Below, in pieces: positions 25,445 to 36,800 of a stretch of 64,000 nt of DNA (the stretch's first letter is position 1; every line of letters starts with the position of its first letter). The stretch spans positions 32,537,862 to 32,601,861 of the forward strand of contig CM049307.1 in NCBI GenBank assembly GCA_026874595.1, given 5' to 3'. The notes beneath the pieces are model-generated. The model saw only the letters and a list, made by a program, of their open reading frames with translations, had not been told where the DNA came from and searched no databases. A program made the position numbers and the translations under genes. The stretch is from Sipunculus nudus. Lineage: Eukaryota > Annelida > Sipuncula > Golfingiida > Sipunculidae.

Positions 25445-27465
25445 ACAAAAGACCAAGGGGTCTAACGTTCACTCTGTGAATTACTGTGCATGATGGCAGG
25501 TGATTAAAAAAAAGGTGAATGTGAAAATACCGTTCATTCCTTTCCAAGAAGACACTGTCCTATTTCACAAGGAAGGTGGTGCCACCTGTCTGGTTTATGA
25601 GAAACCTTTCTAAGATGGATGCACATGCCAAATTTCAGACCAATACATTGAACAAGTCCTGAGATATGAGCAATTTCACCCAAAGAAAATGTACGGAGGG
25701 ATGCCACAGGAAAATGATTGCAGATGGCATCACCAGTCTTGAGTGTTAGTTTGAGGAGTCCAAGATCTATGGACATGCGCAATTTCAGGCCAATACAGCA
25801 AATCACTCCTCAGTAAAAAGGCATTAAGTTAATCTATGAAAACAGGAAGGTAGGTGGCGCCAACTGTCTGGTTTACGAGAAAACTTTCTAAAATGGATAG
25901 ACATGCCAAATATCAGACCAATACCTTCAACCACTTCTTAGATGTGAGCAATTTTCACCCACAGCAAATGAACCGATGGGCGCCATGGGAAAACAACTGC
26001 AGATGGCGCCATGAGTCTTGAGTACAAGATCAATGGATATGCACAGCTCAATACATTGAACCACACCTGAGATTTGGACTGTTATCTAAAAGACACCCAG
26101 GTTTGTACTCCACAGAGAGGTCACCCATCATTATTAATACAAGTTTCAGAAAGATCAGTCTAAGAGTCTCAGAGAAGACTCTGTTTTGGTGGATTATAAC
26201 AAATAAACACTTAATGACATATTTTATATAAGAGCAGAAAAGACCAATACAGCCTGCTGAAAGTAGCTAAATACAGGTAGCGCCACCTGCAGGTCAAAAT
26301 CATTAAGCAGTCACATGATCAATATTCCTGTGAAATTTGAAACTGAAGGCTGCAGCAGTTCCTAAGATATTTGGTAACAGACAATACATCCTGTATGGAA
26401 ACACACCAATTAAGTTGTCAAATTTTGCAATTGACACAATTTGAAGTTCCATAGATATGCCAACTTGAAAATGACTGAATTTATACTCAAATTATTCCCC
26501 TTCCTCCTAGGAACTTTTGACTATGATATGAAAGCCAAAGTATTTATACTTTATGACATATCTTGGAAAAAGCAGAAAAGACCATTACAGCCTGCTGAAA
26601 GTAGCTAAACACAGGTAACACCACTTGCAGGTCAAAATTATTAAGCAGTCACATGATCAATATTCCTGTGAAATTTGAAACTGAAGGCTGCAGCAGTTCC
26701 TCAGATATTTGGTAACAGACAATACATCATGTATAGAAACACATCAAGTTGTCATATTTTGCGACCATCAAAATTTGAAGTTCTGTAGAGACGCCATCTT
26801 GAAAATGACTTGTTTGAATTTATACTCAAATTATTCCCCTTCCTCTAAGAAACTGCTGACTATGATATGAAGGCCAAAATATTTATACTTTATGACTTTA
26901 TCTCGGAAAAAGCAGAAAAGACCATTACAGCCTGTAGAAAGTAAGTCAACACAGGTGGCGCCACCTGCAGGTAGAAATCATTTAGCAGTCACATGATCAA
27001 TATTCCTGTGAAATCTGAAACTGAAGGCTGCAGCGGGTCCTCAGATATTTGGTAACAGACAATACATCATCTAAAGGAACACATCAAGTTGTCAAATTTT
27101 GCAATCAACACAATTTGAAGTTCCTTAGAGATGCCATCTTGAAAATGACTTGATTAAATTTATACTAAAATTATTCCTTTTCCTCTAAGGAACTGTTGAC
27201 TATGATATGAAGGCCAAAATATTATTACTTTATGACTTATCTTGGAAGAAGTGGAAAAAGACCATTTTGTCCCGCAGAAAGTAGGTCAACATAGGTGGCG
27301 CCACCAAAGCTTATTTTTGCATGTCCATCCCATGATCAGTAATTCTGCAAAGTTTCATGAAGGTAGCTGCTGTGGCTGTTGAGATATCTGGTAACAGACG
27401 GTGGACAGTTGACAGTGGACGGCAGACGCTGCGCCATGGCACAAGTTCACAGAGTGAACTAAAAA
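25445..27465 (+). mobile_element. H6 rolling-circle-like element
   Basis: Starts ACAAAAGACCAAGGGGTCTA with hairpin AGACC-aagg-GGTCT, then GTTCACTCTGTGAA (25467-25480), the exact inverse of TTCACAGAGTGAAC at the 3' end (27446-27459). That 3' end is itself a perfect hairpin GTTCAC-AGA-GTGAAC. A GACAGTTGACAGTGGACGGC microsatellite-like stretch precedes it. The first third carries the 'tctggtttacgagaaa' module shared with H1 at 15863. The rest is three units of about 330 bp with 'gcagtcacatgatcaatattcctgtgaaa' and GCGCCACCTGCAGG (exact palindromes at 26954 and 27294). No protein. Confidence 0.78.
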
Positions 27466-27611
27466 TGAACTTAGTTCAAATCTATTTTTGGGTATACAAT
27501 TGAATCTAAATTAAATACAGTTATCTCCCTGAAAAAAGTCTCTAGCTTCAACAATTCTAATGTTAAGTGAGCAAATATCTTTCCTGTTTTTTATGGAAGG
27601 CATAAAGTTGG

Positions 27612-27712
27612 GGCAAAAATGGGCTTTGTGTCTTGTTAGGTGCTTTTGATAACTATTTTGTTGAATTAGCGCTATATAAATTAAATATATTATTATTTAT
27701 TATTACATAACT
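27612..27712 (+). mobile_element. SINE 3' fragment with (ATT)n tail
   Basis: 'gaattagcgctatataaattaaatatatt' followed by ATTATTTATTATT is the typical 3' end of SINEs that borrow an RTE/L2-type LINE tail. It interrupts the H5 sequence, which resumes with 'cataacttcaagaat'. The tRNA-related head is missing. Confidence 0.5.
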
Positions 27713-27977
27713 TCAAGAATTTACATAATATTGACCTAAATTCAGGTATGTCCATAGGAAATATATAGAGGAATGTCATATTGAATATGATCAATATCAG
27801 GTCAGTGGTTTTGATATTATGCAGTCTTTGAGTGTAACAATGTTTTTTTTATGGGATATTGATGTTTCCCTAATATCTCAAAGAAATGGAATTGTAGTGA
27901 CCCAATATTTGGCATGGTAGAAGATATTGGGGACATCTAACTCTATGTCAAATTTTGGATTCATAGGTCTAAAGCTG

Positions 27978-28060
27978 GCCATACACTAGGCGACATGTCG
28001 CGTGACATGTCCCAGAACACGAATGTTCTGCGACATGTCGCTCAACATGAACATCCATAC
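27978..28060. repeat. ACATGTC palindrome cluster and hairpin
   Basis: GCGACATGTCGC occurs twice, with TGACATGTCC between and ACATGTCCTGC just beyond. GTGACATGTCCCAGAAC (27999 on) pairs with GTTCTGCGACATGTCGC around a short loop, giving a stem of about 17 bp with two mismatches. Preceded by 'ctggccatacactagg'. It looks like the subterminal region of a DNA transposon inserted in H5, but the opposite end was not found by about 28370. Confidence 0.5.
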
Positions 28061-28397
28061 ACAAATCAACAAGTTCTGCAACATGTCCTGCAAAACTATA
28101 ATAAAAAATACATGCATCAAACATAACTTCAAGGATTTTCCATTATTTTATATGTTAATATTATATTTATCAATATATGTGTCTGTGACAAAAACTTTAT
28201 TCAGCCTAGGACATATTCTGTCTTGTTCCTCTTTATAAATATAGATATATAAGAAAAATAGGCATAGGTATTTTGGGATAGCTACACAAAGTACTTCTTC
28301 TGAGTTTACTGTTGAACTCACAAAACAGATTGCACCCTCATCTGACACAGTGAAACCACGGGAGGTCACATTATCATTACAATCAGCTGAGCTAAAA

Positions 28398-28689
28398 ATT
28401 GATCAAATTTTCCATGGATTAAGCCAGGTTTCAAACCATGTAACAAACCAGAAAGTTTCTCATATATAATACACAAGAGGTACAGTCATATAATGAAAAA
28501 AAAGTGTTAAACATGGGAACATTAAAAGACATATATGGACAGCTAAATGTAACTATACTTTATAATATGTAGGAAAGTCAAACAAACCTGAGATGTCGTA
28601 CCCCTGGAGTGTGGTATGATCTAACAGTAGTTTAAATACACATCATAAACGAGTTGAAAAACAGGATGTCTGTAAATTAGCAGGAGAGA
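28398..28689. other. Intronic DNA, nothing recognised
   Basis: AT-rich sequence directly after the H5 3' end. No coding or repeat signal. Confidence 0.4.
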
Positions 28690-28993
28690 ATGTGTTAACT
28701 AATGGTACAGTGGAAGAGTCAATCTGCACTGACAACTGATAAACAATGACTTAAAAACAAACAATACTTTTTCTATTATAGCCTGCTTGGAAAGATAATG
28801 GTCATTTTTCTTTTTCAATTTAATAGGACTTTATTTCTGAATGTGTTAACTAATGGTATTGTGGAAGAGTCAACCTGCACTGACACCTGCTAAACAGTGA
28901 CTTAAAAACAAACCATATGTTTTCTGTAATATCCTGCTTGGAAAGATAATGGTAATTTTTCTGCTTCTATTTAACAGGACTTTATTTCTACTA
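28690..28993. repeat. Tandem duplication, 151-bp unit
   Basis: 'gtgttaactaatgg' begins at 28692 and again at 28843. The two units (ending in 'ggactttatttct') stay roughly 90 percent alike by eye. A local tandem duplication beside the H8 element. Confidence 0.85.
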
Positions 28994-29056
28994 TATTTCA
29001 CCTTGCCAAACACTGTAACCAGGAAGAAAGCATAGGTGAATGTTGTCACCAATATA

Positions 29057-30522
29057 ACAAGGGCACCACAAAGCACAGCATCCCCTCGCATGGGAGCATA
29101 ATGATATGGGGTGTATTACGCAAGTGTTAAAATGAGGTGGGGAGGTGTGTGAGCTTGAGCTTTGATGACAAACTCAATAAGTTGTACGTGTATCAGTGTG
29201 TGAGGCATATGTGCAAGATGAAAGGTTTTGGTCAAATGGTTTGGCTTGAAATTGATCCACAAGCATTTTCAAGAAGTGGGTGCTGTGGCTGTGACCTTTG
29301 CCCCAGTGACGTCAAAATCAATAAGTTTTTTCATCCATGGGTGGGTAAGCCATAAGTGCAAGATGAAAGGTCTAGGTCAAACGGTTTTGCTTAAAATTGG
29401 GTCCACAAACTTTTTCAAGAAGTGGGTGCTGTGGCCGTGACCTTTGACCCCGTGACCCCAAAACTGAGAGGTTTCTTCATCCATGGGTGGGTGAGCCATA
29501 TGTCCAAGATGAAAAGTTTAGGTCAAATGGTTTTGCTTAAAATGGGTCCACAAGCTTTTGTAAGAAGTGGGTGCTGTGGCCGTGACCTTTGACCCCTTGA
29601 CCTCAAAAACAACAGGTTTCTTCATCTATGGGTGGGTGAGCCATATGTGAGAGATGAAAGGTTTACGTCAAACGGTTTGGCTTGAAATCGATCCACAAGC
29701 TTTTTCAAGAAGTGGGTGCTGTGGCTGTGACCTTTGACCCAATGAACTCAAAATCAATAGGTTTCTTCATCAATAGGTGGGTAAGCCATATGTGCAAGAT
29801 GAAAGGTTTAGGTCAAACGGTTTGGCTTGAAATTGATCCACAAGCTTTTTCAAGAAGTGGGTGCTTTGGCCGTGACCTTGTGACCTCAAAATCGACAGGT
29901 TTCCTCATCCCTGGGTGGGTTAGCCATATGTGCGAGATGATAGGTTTTGGGCAAACAGTTTGGCTTATAATATTTCCACAAGCTTTTTCAAGAAGTGGGT
30001 GCTGTGGCCGTGACCTTTAACCCTGTGACCTCAAAATCAGTAGGTTTCTTCATGTAAGGGTGGGTGAGCTATATGTGGGAGATGAAAGGTTTAGGTCAAA
30101 CAGTTTGGCTTGAAATCAATCCACAAGCTTTTTCAAGAAGTGGGTGCTGTGGCCATAACCTTTGACCCCGTGACCTAAAAATCGATAGGTTTCTTCATCC
30201 ATGGGTGTGTAAGCCATGTGTGCGAGATGAAAGGTTTAGGTCAAACAGTTTGGCTTGAAATTGGTCCACAAGCTTTTTCAAGAAGTGGGTGCTGTGGCTA
30301 GACCTTTGACCCTGTGACCTCAAAACAGATAGGTTTCTTCATCCATGGGTGTGTAAACCATATGTGCGAGATGAAAGGTTTTGGGCAAACGTTTTGGCTT
30401 GAAATTGATCCACAAAGCAATTTCGGATGGACAGACGGACAGACAGAAGGACGGACAGACGGACGGACCCACGAACGGAGGCGTTACTATATCCCTTTCG
30501 CAACTTCGATGCGAGGGGATAA
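29057..30522 (+). mobile_element. H8 rolling-circle-like element with 145-bp tandem body
   Basis: Starts ACAAGGGCACCACA followed by ATCCCCTCGCAT (29079 on), the exact inverse of ATGCGAGGGGAT at the 3' end. The 3' end pairs with TATCCCTTTCGCA to form a terminal hairpin (30489-30522). A GGACAGACAGAAGGACGG microsatellite (30427-30475) precedes it. The body has eight or nine units of about 145 bp, each with 'aagatgaaaggtttaggtcaaa', 'gatccacaagctttttcaag', 'aagtgggtgctgtggccgtg' and 'acctttgaccccgtgacctc'. The 112-codon ORF at 29682 is a unit translation, not a gene. Confidence 0.8.
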
Positions 30523-30660
30523 TAACAACAATAAATTGGTGTTATACACATGATATGCCCTTGTCCCAGCTTTTTTCTATATATTGTTGATATATTGAAA
30601 ACACTGAGACTAAAGACTACTAGTTAGTTCAAGTGAACACTGAAAGGAGCCTATTGGCTT

Positions 30661-31011
30661 TCACAATTTCTTCTGAGCCAAAGTTGAGAAAAAGCAAAAC
30701 TCCTTGTTTGCCAGCATGCAGAACACTTCATTCTCCCTTCTATATATAGCTGTCTCATCCATCATGGTTTTATGATGTAACAGACTGGGTGATATTCCTA
30801 TCTCATGTTTGATGCCTCTTATCCCGAGAGTACTCAAGCCTCTAATGCTAGCTCCTCTCGTTAGTTTTACTTCAAACAGCTGCTCCACGCATGCAACGAT
30901 TGATGCCTGTGACCCCATCGGTTTGTTCCCTTGGAGCCTCTGTGTCTGTAATTCCTTCATTACAGACACAAGAGCCTCTCCTTGTGGTCCGTTTTTATTC
31001 CTATACAGCTC
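30661..31011 (-). CDS. Unidentified intact ORF of about 116 codons
   Basis: Open on the minus strand from 31011 (preceded in frame by TAG) to a TGA at 30661-30663; the first ATG is at 30969 (102 codons). The sequence reads like real protein: KELQTQRLQGNKPMGSQASI, then LFEVKLTRGAS, then RGLSTLGIRGIKHEIG, then SLLHHKTMMDETAIY and ANKEFCFF. It has mixed charges, few low-complexity runs and no frame breaks. I do not recognise the family and no splice sites are obvious. It lies inside the PKG intron on the same strand. Possibilities are a fragment of an unknown transposon's protein, a retrocopy, or chance. No function is proposed. Confidence 0.35.
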   Translation of the reverse strand, partial: ELYRNKNGPQGEALVSVMKELQTQRLQGNKPMGSQASIVACVEQLFEVKLTRGASIRGLSTLGIRGIKHEIGISPSLLHHKTMMDETAIYRRENEVFCMLANKEFCFFSTLAQKKL

Positions 31012-31017
31012 CTAGTA

Positions 31018-31337
31018 TCAGCCACACATCATATGTAGATATAGTAATATAATATTGTACATGTAGAATTAGTAATAAAACAGAAAGATGTAAAAAAGAA
31101 CAAGTGTTTCTTGTAATATGCCCCTGATTTGTCACGGCATATTAAACTTTATTCATCCCTAATTCTTCCACTATGTTTTACCAAGCTAATTTCATATTTT
31201 TAACAATAATTCATACTTATATAAAGATATTTTTAAATTTCCATTTATCACAATTTTTAAAACTTTTTATTTTTAATTTTATTTATTATAACTTATTTTT
31301 TTAATCTGACCACCCACATCATCTTATTACACAAATA
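31018..31337. other. AT-rich spacer, nothing recognised
   Basis: Low-complexity AT-rich DNA (T and A runs near 31195-31310) without repeat ends. Confidence 0.4.
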
Positions 31338-31580
31338 TAGGGCCTGGACAGTCGAGGGGTAAAATGCTTGGCTTTTTTCGCTGACGACCCGGGTTCATGA
31401 AGTCCCCGGTGTGGCTATTTGAGTTGGGCTGTAGTTGCCGGTCTAAGGCCGATGGTTTTCTCTGGGTTTTCCGGTTTCCTCCACCCATACAGACTTCCCA
31501 ATGCCATAATCTGAGCAATGGAGAATGCCTGGATTGGTTTTAATAACTATTTGTATGATTCATGTTAAATAAATAAGTTT
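31338..31580 (+). mobile_element. tRNA-derived SINE with a conserved metazoan core
   Basis: Head 'gggcctggacagtcgaggggtaaaatgcttggc' with a B-box-like CCCGGGTTCATGAAGTCC, then a central core containing GATGGTTTTCTCTGGGTTTT followed by CCGGTTTCCTCC (31451-31483), and an AT tail ('gttaaataaataag'). The core resembles the deeply conserved SINE domains (Meta/Nin-DC type) known from molluscs and cnidarians; which one is not certain. The A box is degenerate, so this copy is probably dead. Confidence 0.65.
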
Positions 31581-32929
31581 ATATCTATATAAATAAAACT
31601 GTATTTTCTATGAAATATTTATAAATTAATTATAACCTGCAAGGTTTTTGTCATATCTCATCAAATAAGCAGCAGGATTTTCTTTTTAAATTTGTGCCAC
31701 AAGACTGTGTAGATTTATATATTCCCTCTAATTTTGATTCCTATATTAAACTTTGACTCTATTTCCTGCCAAACCTGACCTTTTCCTCACATTTTTGTGA
31801 CTTTTTTCTATGATGTTGCTTCTTCCAATGAAATAAATTTTTCCATTTACTCATTTTTTAAAATGCTGCAGCACCATCTGTTTGTAGCTGTAAATATAAA
31901 CATGTGGTTGTGTCATGGCATCTTTCTTGGAGCAAGGTCTCAAGGTCGGTTAACAGAGACCTTGATCCAGCGAGCCAAAAAGCATGCTATTTCAATAATT
32001 ATTGACAAGACAGTTGGACCAATCAGGTGGCTTGTGAAATGCCAGGAAACTATATTTAGATCATCTGTCTGGTGATGGCAGACATTATGAAAATTCTGAC
32101 CAACAATATGAATTAAGGTCTGTAATACTGGTGAGTTTCCGGTGCTTGTGTTCTCATTGATAAGGGATGTGAAGAGTTCTGATTTCTGTGTACTGTCCAC
32201 TATTGTAAGTTGGATTTGATTGACTGTTTTGATTTTGGCCTCAGCACATACATCCCCAAAATCCATGATAAACTAGGCCACGAGGCCTACTAAAGCAAGG
32301 TTTCTGCTCAAATGAACTAGATATCTGGATCTTAAAAAGATGTGGCATCTTACTACCTTGCCTCGCTAGTGCTCATATCCAAGTCTCTGTATATGAACAC
32401 AGACATGATGTCCCCACCATGCAGACTGTCCTACAGCCTTCTCTGTAGGCATTCAATTAATACCAGCCTTATAACAGTAACCTGTATCTGTGTACAGATT
32501 GTATGACCAGCCAGTGATGGAGAAATCAGCCCTGACCAGCCAGACTGCAGACAGGTGTTGATAAGTATTCCCTACCAGTCTTAAAGTCAGCCATGCTCAA
32601 AATCTCCAGAAACTAATTACACTTATTGCACTGCCAGCCTTGGGAGCACCAGACATCAATAACACTTAAGGGAAATCCAGAAATCCTCCAAAGAAAAAAA
32701 TTTAACCTGTTAAATATAGCACTGAAGCAGGCTGAAACAGGTAAAAACTTGTACTCAAGCAGTCGATCTAATCAAATTCTAGTTACTTACTGCTCTTAAC
32801 CTCCAAGATGCAGCTGTCTTACATTTAAAAGAAAACTTACAACACATTATTTAAGCATTTGATATGTTCTGAAGCAAAAACATGAAAGAAGAAATTTGTC
32901 AAATTTGAAGTCCAGAAAATATGCTCTTT
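31581..32929. other. Intronic DNA, nothing recognised
   Basis: The 108-codon minus-strand ORF at 31940-32266 has no recognised motif and is not claimed. 32380-32660 is of higher complexity than the flanks. Confidence 0.4.
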
Positions 32930-33515
32930 AAACAATAACTGTGACTCAGTTTATACTCAATACATTTCCCTTCCTCCAAGGAATTGCTTAATATCATACA
33001 AAATATGAAGTAATAATATATTATGATTATCTTGAAAAAAAAAGAGGAAAAAAACATTTTTAGCTCATGGAAAGTAGGTCACCACTGTAGAGGCCACCAG
33101 CAGCTCAAAATCATATAGGAGTCACATGATCAAATATTCTGTGAAATTTTGCATCTATAGCTGCAGCAATTCCTAAGATTATTTGGTAACGTACGCACTC
33201 ATGCATGCACACATCATGTCTGCAAACACATTAAATTATTAAATTTTGTGACTGACCAAATATGAATTTCAATAGCCAATAATTCCTTAAAATCAAACTT
33301 ATTTAAATCTTGTATGTAGTATAATTTAATGAAAATGGACTAAGGAATTATTTCATGCGATACGAAAGTGTTAATAAATTACACATTCATTACATCCAGC
33401 TTATTTAATAAAATTTGGGGATTGTAACTACACCAACTGAGATATTTCTTCATAGACAGTGGACATCAGATGATGGAATGCAGATGCTGCATTATCGCAA
33501 TCGTTCACAGAGTGA
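32930..33515 (+). mobile_element. Decayed H6 element, 3' part
   Basis: It contains 'ttatactcaatacatttcccttcctccaagga', a 'gtaggtcaccactgtagaggccaccagcag' relic of the GCGCCACC site, 'agtcacatgatcaa', and the 3' end GTTCACAGAGTGAATAA (33504 on). All follow the order seen in 25445-27465. The 5' end is missing. It ends only about 55 bp from the PKG exon's donor. Confidence 0.6.
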
Positions 33516-33573
33516 ATAAGGAATCACTTAATAAACCATGAGGCCAGTAGAAAATATAAGATAGTCTTATTAC

Positions 33574-33687
33574 CTTTAACTGCAGCAGTCCTGGTACAAT
33601 TGTATAGGATGGCCAACTCTCCAAACGCTCTGCCTGGGGCCATGGTCCCAAGGACAGCCCCATTCTGCGACACCTCCAGGTCACCCT
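33574..33687 (-). CDS. PKG exon: phosphate-binding cassette of cyclic-nucleotide-binding domain A
   Basis: This 114-nt exon of a cGMP-dependent protein kinase encodes [20 protein letters not shown] followed by [17 protein letters not shown]. It holds the complete phosphate-binding cassette of the first cyclic-nucleotide site: FGE supplies the Glu that contacts the ribose, and the R of CTRTA supplies the Arg that binds the cyclic phosphate. The Thr right after that Arg (RTA, not RAA as in PKA regulatory subunits) is the residue linked to cGMP preference. The acceptor is TTTTTCAG at 33688-33695 and the donor is AAAG|GTAATAAG with GT at 33573-33572. The exon enters two bases into a codon (probably GAG, E-EGDLEV) and leaves in phase 1, matching 5943-6048. 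PKG is cytosolic and, on cGMP binding, releases its autoinhibited kinase domain. No frame damage is seen, so it looks like a live gene. The choice between type I and type II PKG, or foraging/egl-4 orthology, cannot be made from this piece. Confidence 0.95.
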
Positions 33688-33829
33688 CTGAAAAACATTA
33701 CAAATAAAATGAAACTGCTGCATGTTTTACATAGAGCACTAAAACAGTTGGTATCTGAAACACCATTTTAAATGTAAAACAATATTGTGAACAAATGCTG
33801 AAGCATAAATAGATGATCCTGTTAAGAAA

Positions 33830-36800
33830 ACAAGGGACCCATGGGTCACAGCACTCAGTTATTACTTATGATCATAAAATATGATTTGGAATAAGAGGTA
33901 GACAAACGTTGGTTTTGTGTGGAAAAATAAGCTGATTTATGAGGACGATGGCATTTAACTAAAGTTATGTACAGATTTTTATAAAAATCCTTGGAGAGGG
34001 AAGAGGGCTGATGTCATTTATATTATTTACATTTGGAAAAGGAGTGTTATTGTCAGACAGGTTGTGACTTGGCCTAACAACCTTATCTACATTGCAGCAG
34101 AAGTATTTGAAAAGAAATGTCTTCTATAAGTCATGTTCATTAACATGCTTTTTCAAAGGAGTTAACTGTTATTCAATAATTACAGGTTACCTATACCCAA
34201 GAGTAGCACTAGCACAAATGATATGAGAGTTTAACTATTTAATAAAATTGATTGCAATTATTTGGCCAAATATAATTTTAACTAAAAAATACTAAAAGTA
34301 TCATCAGAAAAGAATTTTTAAAATAATATAATTGAAATTATGATTATTAAAATAATATTATTAATGTATATTCATTAATGCATTCATGAATACATTTTGA
34401 AAGTAATTGCATTTGCATTCAAATACTTTCTTTTTACCTGTATTAGTGTTTGTATTCATTAATTTTCATGATGGAAATATTGCATAAATATATTCATATT
34501 TTAGTACATTTATAAAATATTCACTCAATGTCTCATATTTAGACAGTTTCAGTCAAATGAAACTGTTCAGAATCCAGGATATAGAAATTTCACAAATTTA
34601 AATAACAATTTTAAGTACCTGGTTTTATGGCTTTAATAAAAAAAAAAACTATTATATTCACCTTTCAATACTGTCACAGCACTGTCAACACACTAAACAA
34701 TAGTAAGACACTTATGACAACTAGAATATGGGTAGTCAACAAGCGACGGTGTATCTGCTGAAATCAGAGTAGGACAGGTGAAGTGAGGCATGGATTGAGT
34801 GGCTCAGGGAAACAGACAGAATGTTTTGCATATAAGCATGGATGACGCAAAACCAGAGTGGGACAGGTGAAGTGAGGCATGGACTGAGTGGCGAGGGGAA
34901 ACAGAGAGAGGTGTGTTGCATATAAGCATGGATGTCTGCAGCAGAAATGTGTATGAAGGTGGCGCCAGCAAATTTTTTTTCCTGATTGGTCAAAAGAGTC
35001 CAAAGTTATTTGGATTAATGTGTCAAAACACACGCATAGATGGACGCACTGGAGAGAGGAAAGGTCAGAGGTCAACGCAAAATATTTTGGCACCAGTTCA
35101 CATGTGACCTGATAATCGTGTAAAGTTTAGGAAAAATCTGTCCAGTAGTCTCAGAGTTCTATTGCGGAAACAAACACGGCGGCGGCGGAACCCGGTCAAA
35201 TACATAGTATCTGCAAAACTTCGTTTTGGAGGATACAATTATTAACATTAAAGACATCATGATGAGAACTTGTCTAAGATCTGATTTTTTTATCACATTT
35301 GAATATATTTTTTTAAACAATATAAAAAAAAGAAATCTCAGTTATGAAACTATTACATGTGTAAAAAAAATAACCCAAGGATCAAAACACCCAATATTTT
35401 ATACAGGGAGCAAACTAGAGTTGGGCATATTAAATTTTATTAACTGAAATAAAGGAATCAGTACTATAAATTTTGATTATTTACCTAGTATCATGTAACA
35501 GCTGATACAGCCATGAGTGTAAATGTCATAAGTCAAACATATTGACATCTTTAATAAGTAATATATTTAAATTTTTTACATATTTCTTTTTTTTATTTTA
35601 TAATAAATATAAACCAACAAATTTAACACCAGAAGACCATTAAAGACCTGGACATTTAGATTAATTTAATATAATTAACTTCATCCTTGTCTATCATTCA
35701 TTTGCTTCATATAATCTCAAATAGTAAACAATTTTATTTAATTATCTATTTTTCATTTTTATGACTGAAATGAAAAATACCCAATGGTGACTGCATTGTG
35801 TCATCATGTCATAGAATACATTTTCGGCCATCCATGGAAGATCAATAAAACTTCAGTAATTGCAAGATAATTCCCTGTTACTCATTAACTAAAAAATTCC
35901 TTTTTGATAAATTTTTCTTAAAGTTGTTATTATAAACCAATAATTTTTTAAATCATTGTTTATTGTTTTGTTTTAGGCCAAAAAAACTACTATGGGAGGG
36001 GGTGTGACAGTTAGATCCAGCTTAGACCTCCAAAGAGCTGGCTGGCTGCAGAGTTTGCCTTGCTTCAAGCCTGCATAATTGGCATGAAAGTGAAAGGTCA
36101 ACAAGAGGACATATAGAGGGGTTTCAGTAAAGCCTAGTGAGACATGGTCTCAAAATTTTTTTAATGAAAAGCCACAGTTTTTGGTCAATTCCTTTCAAAT
36201 TTCAGAATTTGGAAGCTGAAATCCTTATGTGTGCATGATTTGAAAATTAAATCAACAGTGCTTACAGTGAAAATATGTTGGGCAAAATTGAAGGTACTGA
36301 TTTTATATGTATGTGAATAACTTACAAAGTTTTTAATATTCAGATCTATTTTTCATTATACAATTGAATCTTTATTAAATGTTATATCCCTTAAAAAAAG
36401 TCTCTATAGCTCCAGCAATTCTTGTATTAAGTGAGTAAATATATTTCCTGATTTTTTATAAGGTGTATATGTTCGGGCTCATAACTTCAACAAATTACTC
36501 AATTCTGATCTATTTTTTTAGTTTGTACATAGGAAATGTATGGAAGAATATGCATACTGAATATGATCAAAATAGGTCAGTGGTTTTGATATTAGGCAGT
36601 CTTGATTTGTAACAATGGGTTTTAAATGGAAAATGGAGGTTTTTCCTAAAGATCTCAAAGGAGGGAAGTCCTAGTGACCCAGTTTTTGGTATTGTAGGAG
36701 ATTTGGGAGACATCTAATTGTATGCAAAATTTTGGATTTGTAGGTTCAATGGTTTCAAAACATGCCCTGTTACTGGATGGCTGAACAGCGGGACAGCCAG

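Larger units (their letters stand above)
21723..28397 (+). mobile_element. H5 element, dismembered by later insertions
   Basis: The 5' end ACAAGGGACCCATGGGTCAT-ATCACTCAGTTG is at 21723, and the 3' end AATCAGCTGAGCTAAAAA at 28380-28397. Body pieces match the intact copy at 50353-52986 ('ttttgggtatacaattgaatct', 'aagtgagcaaatatctttcctg', 'tttttggcatggtag..gacatcta', 'aattttggattca'). Four or five later insertions split it: a CCGTAA transposon (21839-23646), H2 (23981-25189), H6 (25445-27465), a SINE tail (27612-27712), and an unexplained stretch starting with an ACATGTC palindrome cluster (from about 27978). The assignment of the 5' and 3' ends to one copy is inferred. Confidence 0.6.
6049..33573 (-). 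other. 27.5-kb intron of the PKG gene
   Basis: The two PKG exons join in frame (codon split G|CC, giving ...TAAVK-A-LANARVW...) and are adjacent in the protein, so everything between them is one intron on the minus strand. It begins GTAATAAG (reading leftward from 33573) and ends CTGTATTCCAG (at 6049). It carries H9, H1, H4, H5, H2, H6 and H8 elements, two TIR DNA transposons, a SINE and several tandem repeats. All the rolling-circle-like elements lie antisense to the gene. Confidence 0.85.

Noticed and set aside
29682-30020. 112-codon ORF with repeating LGQTVWLEIDPQAFSRSG
   Set aside because: The 145-bp H8 unit happens to be nearly in frame. Other units are frameshifted, so no protein is maintained.
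31940-32266. 108-codon minus-strand ORF
   Set aside because: No motif, intronic position, and composition consistent with chance.
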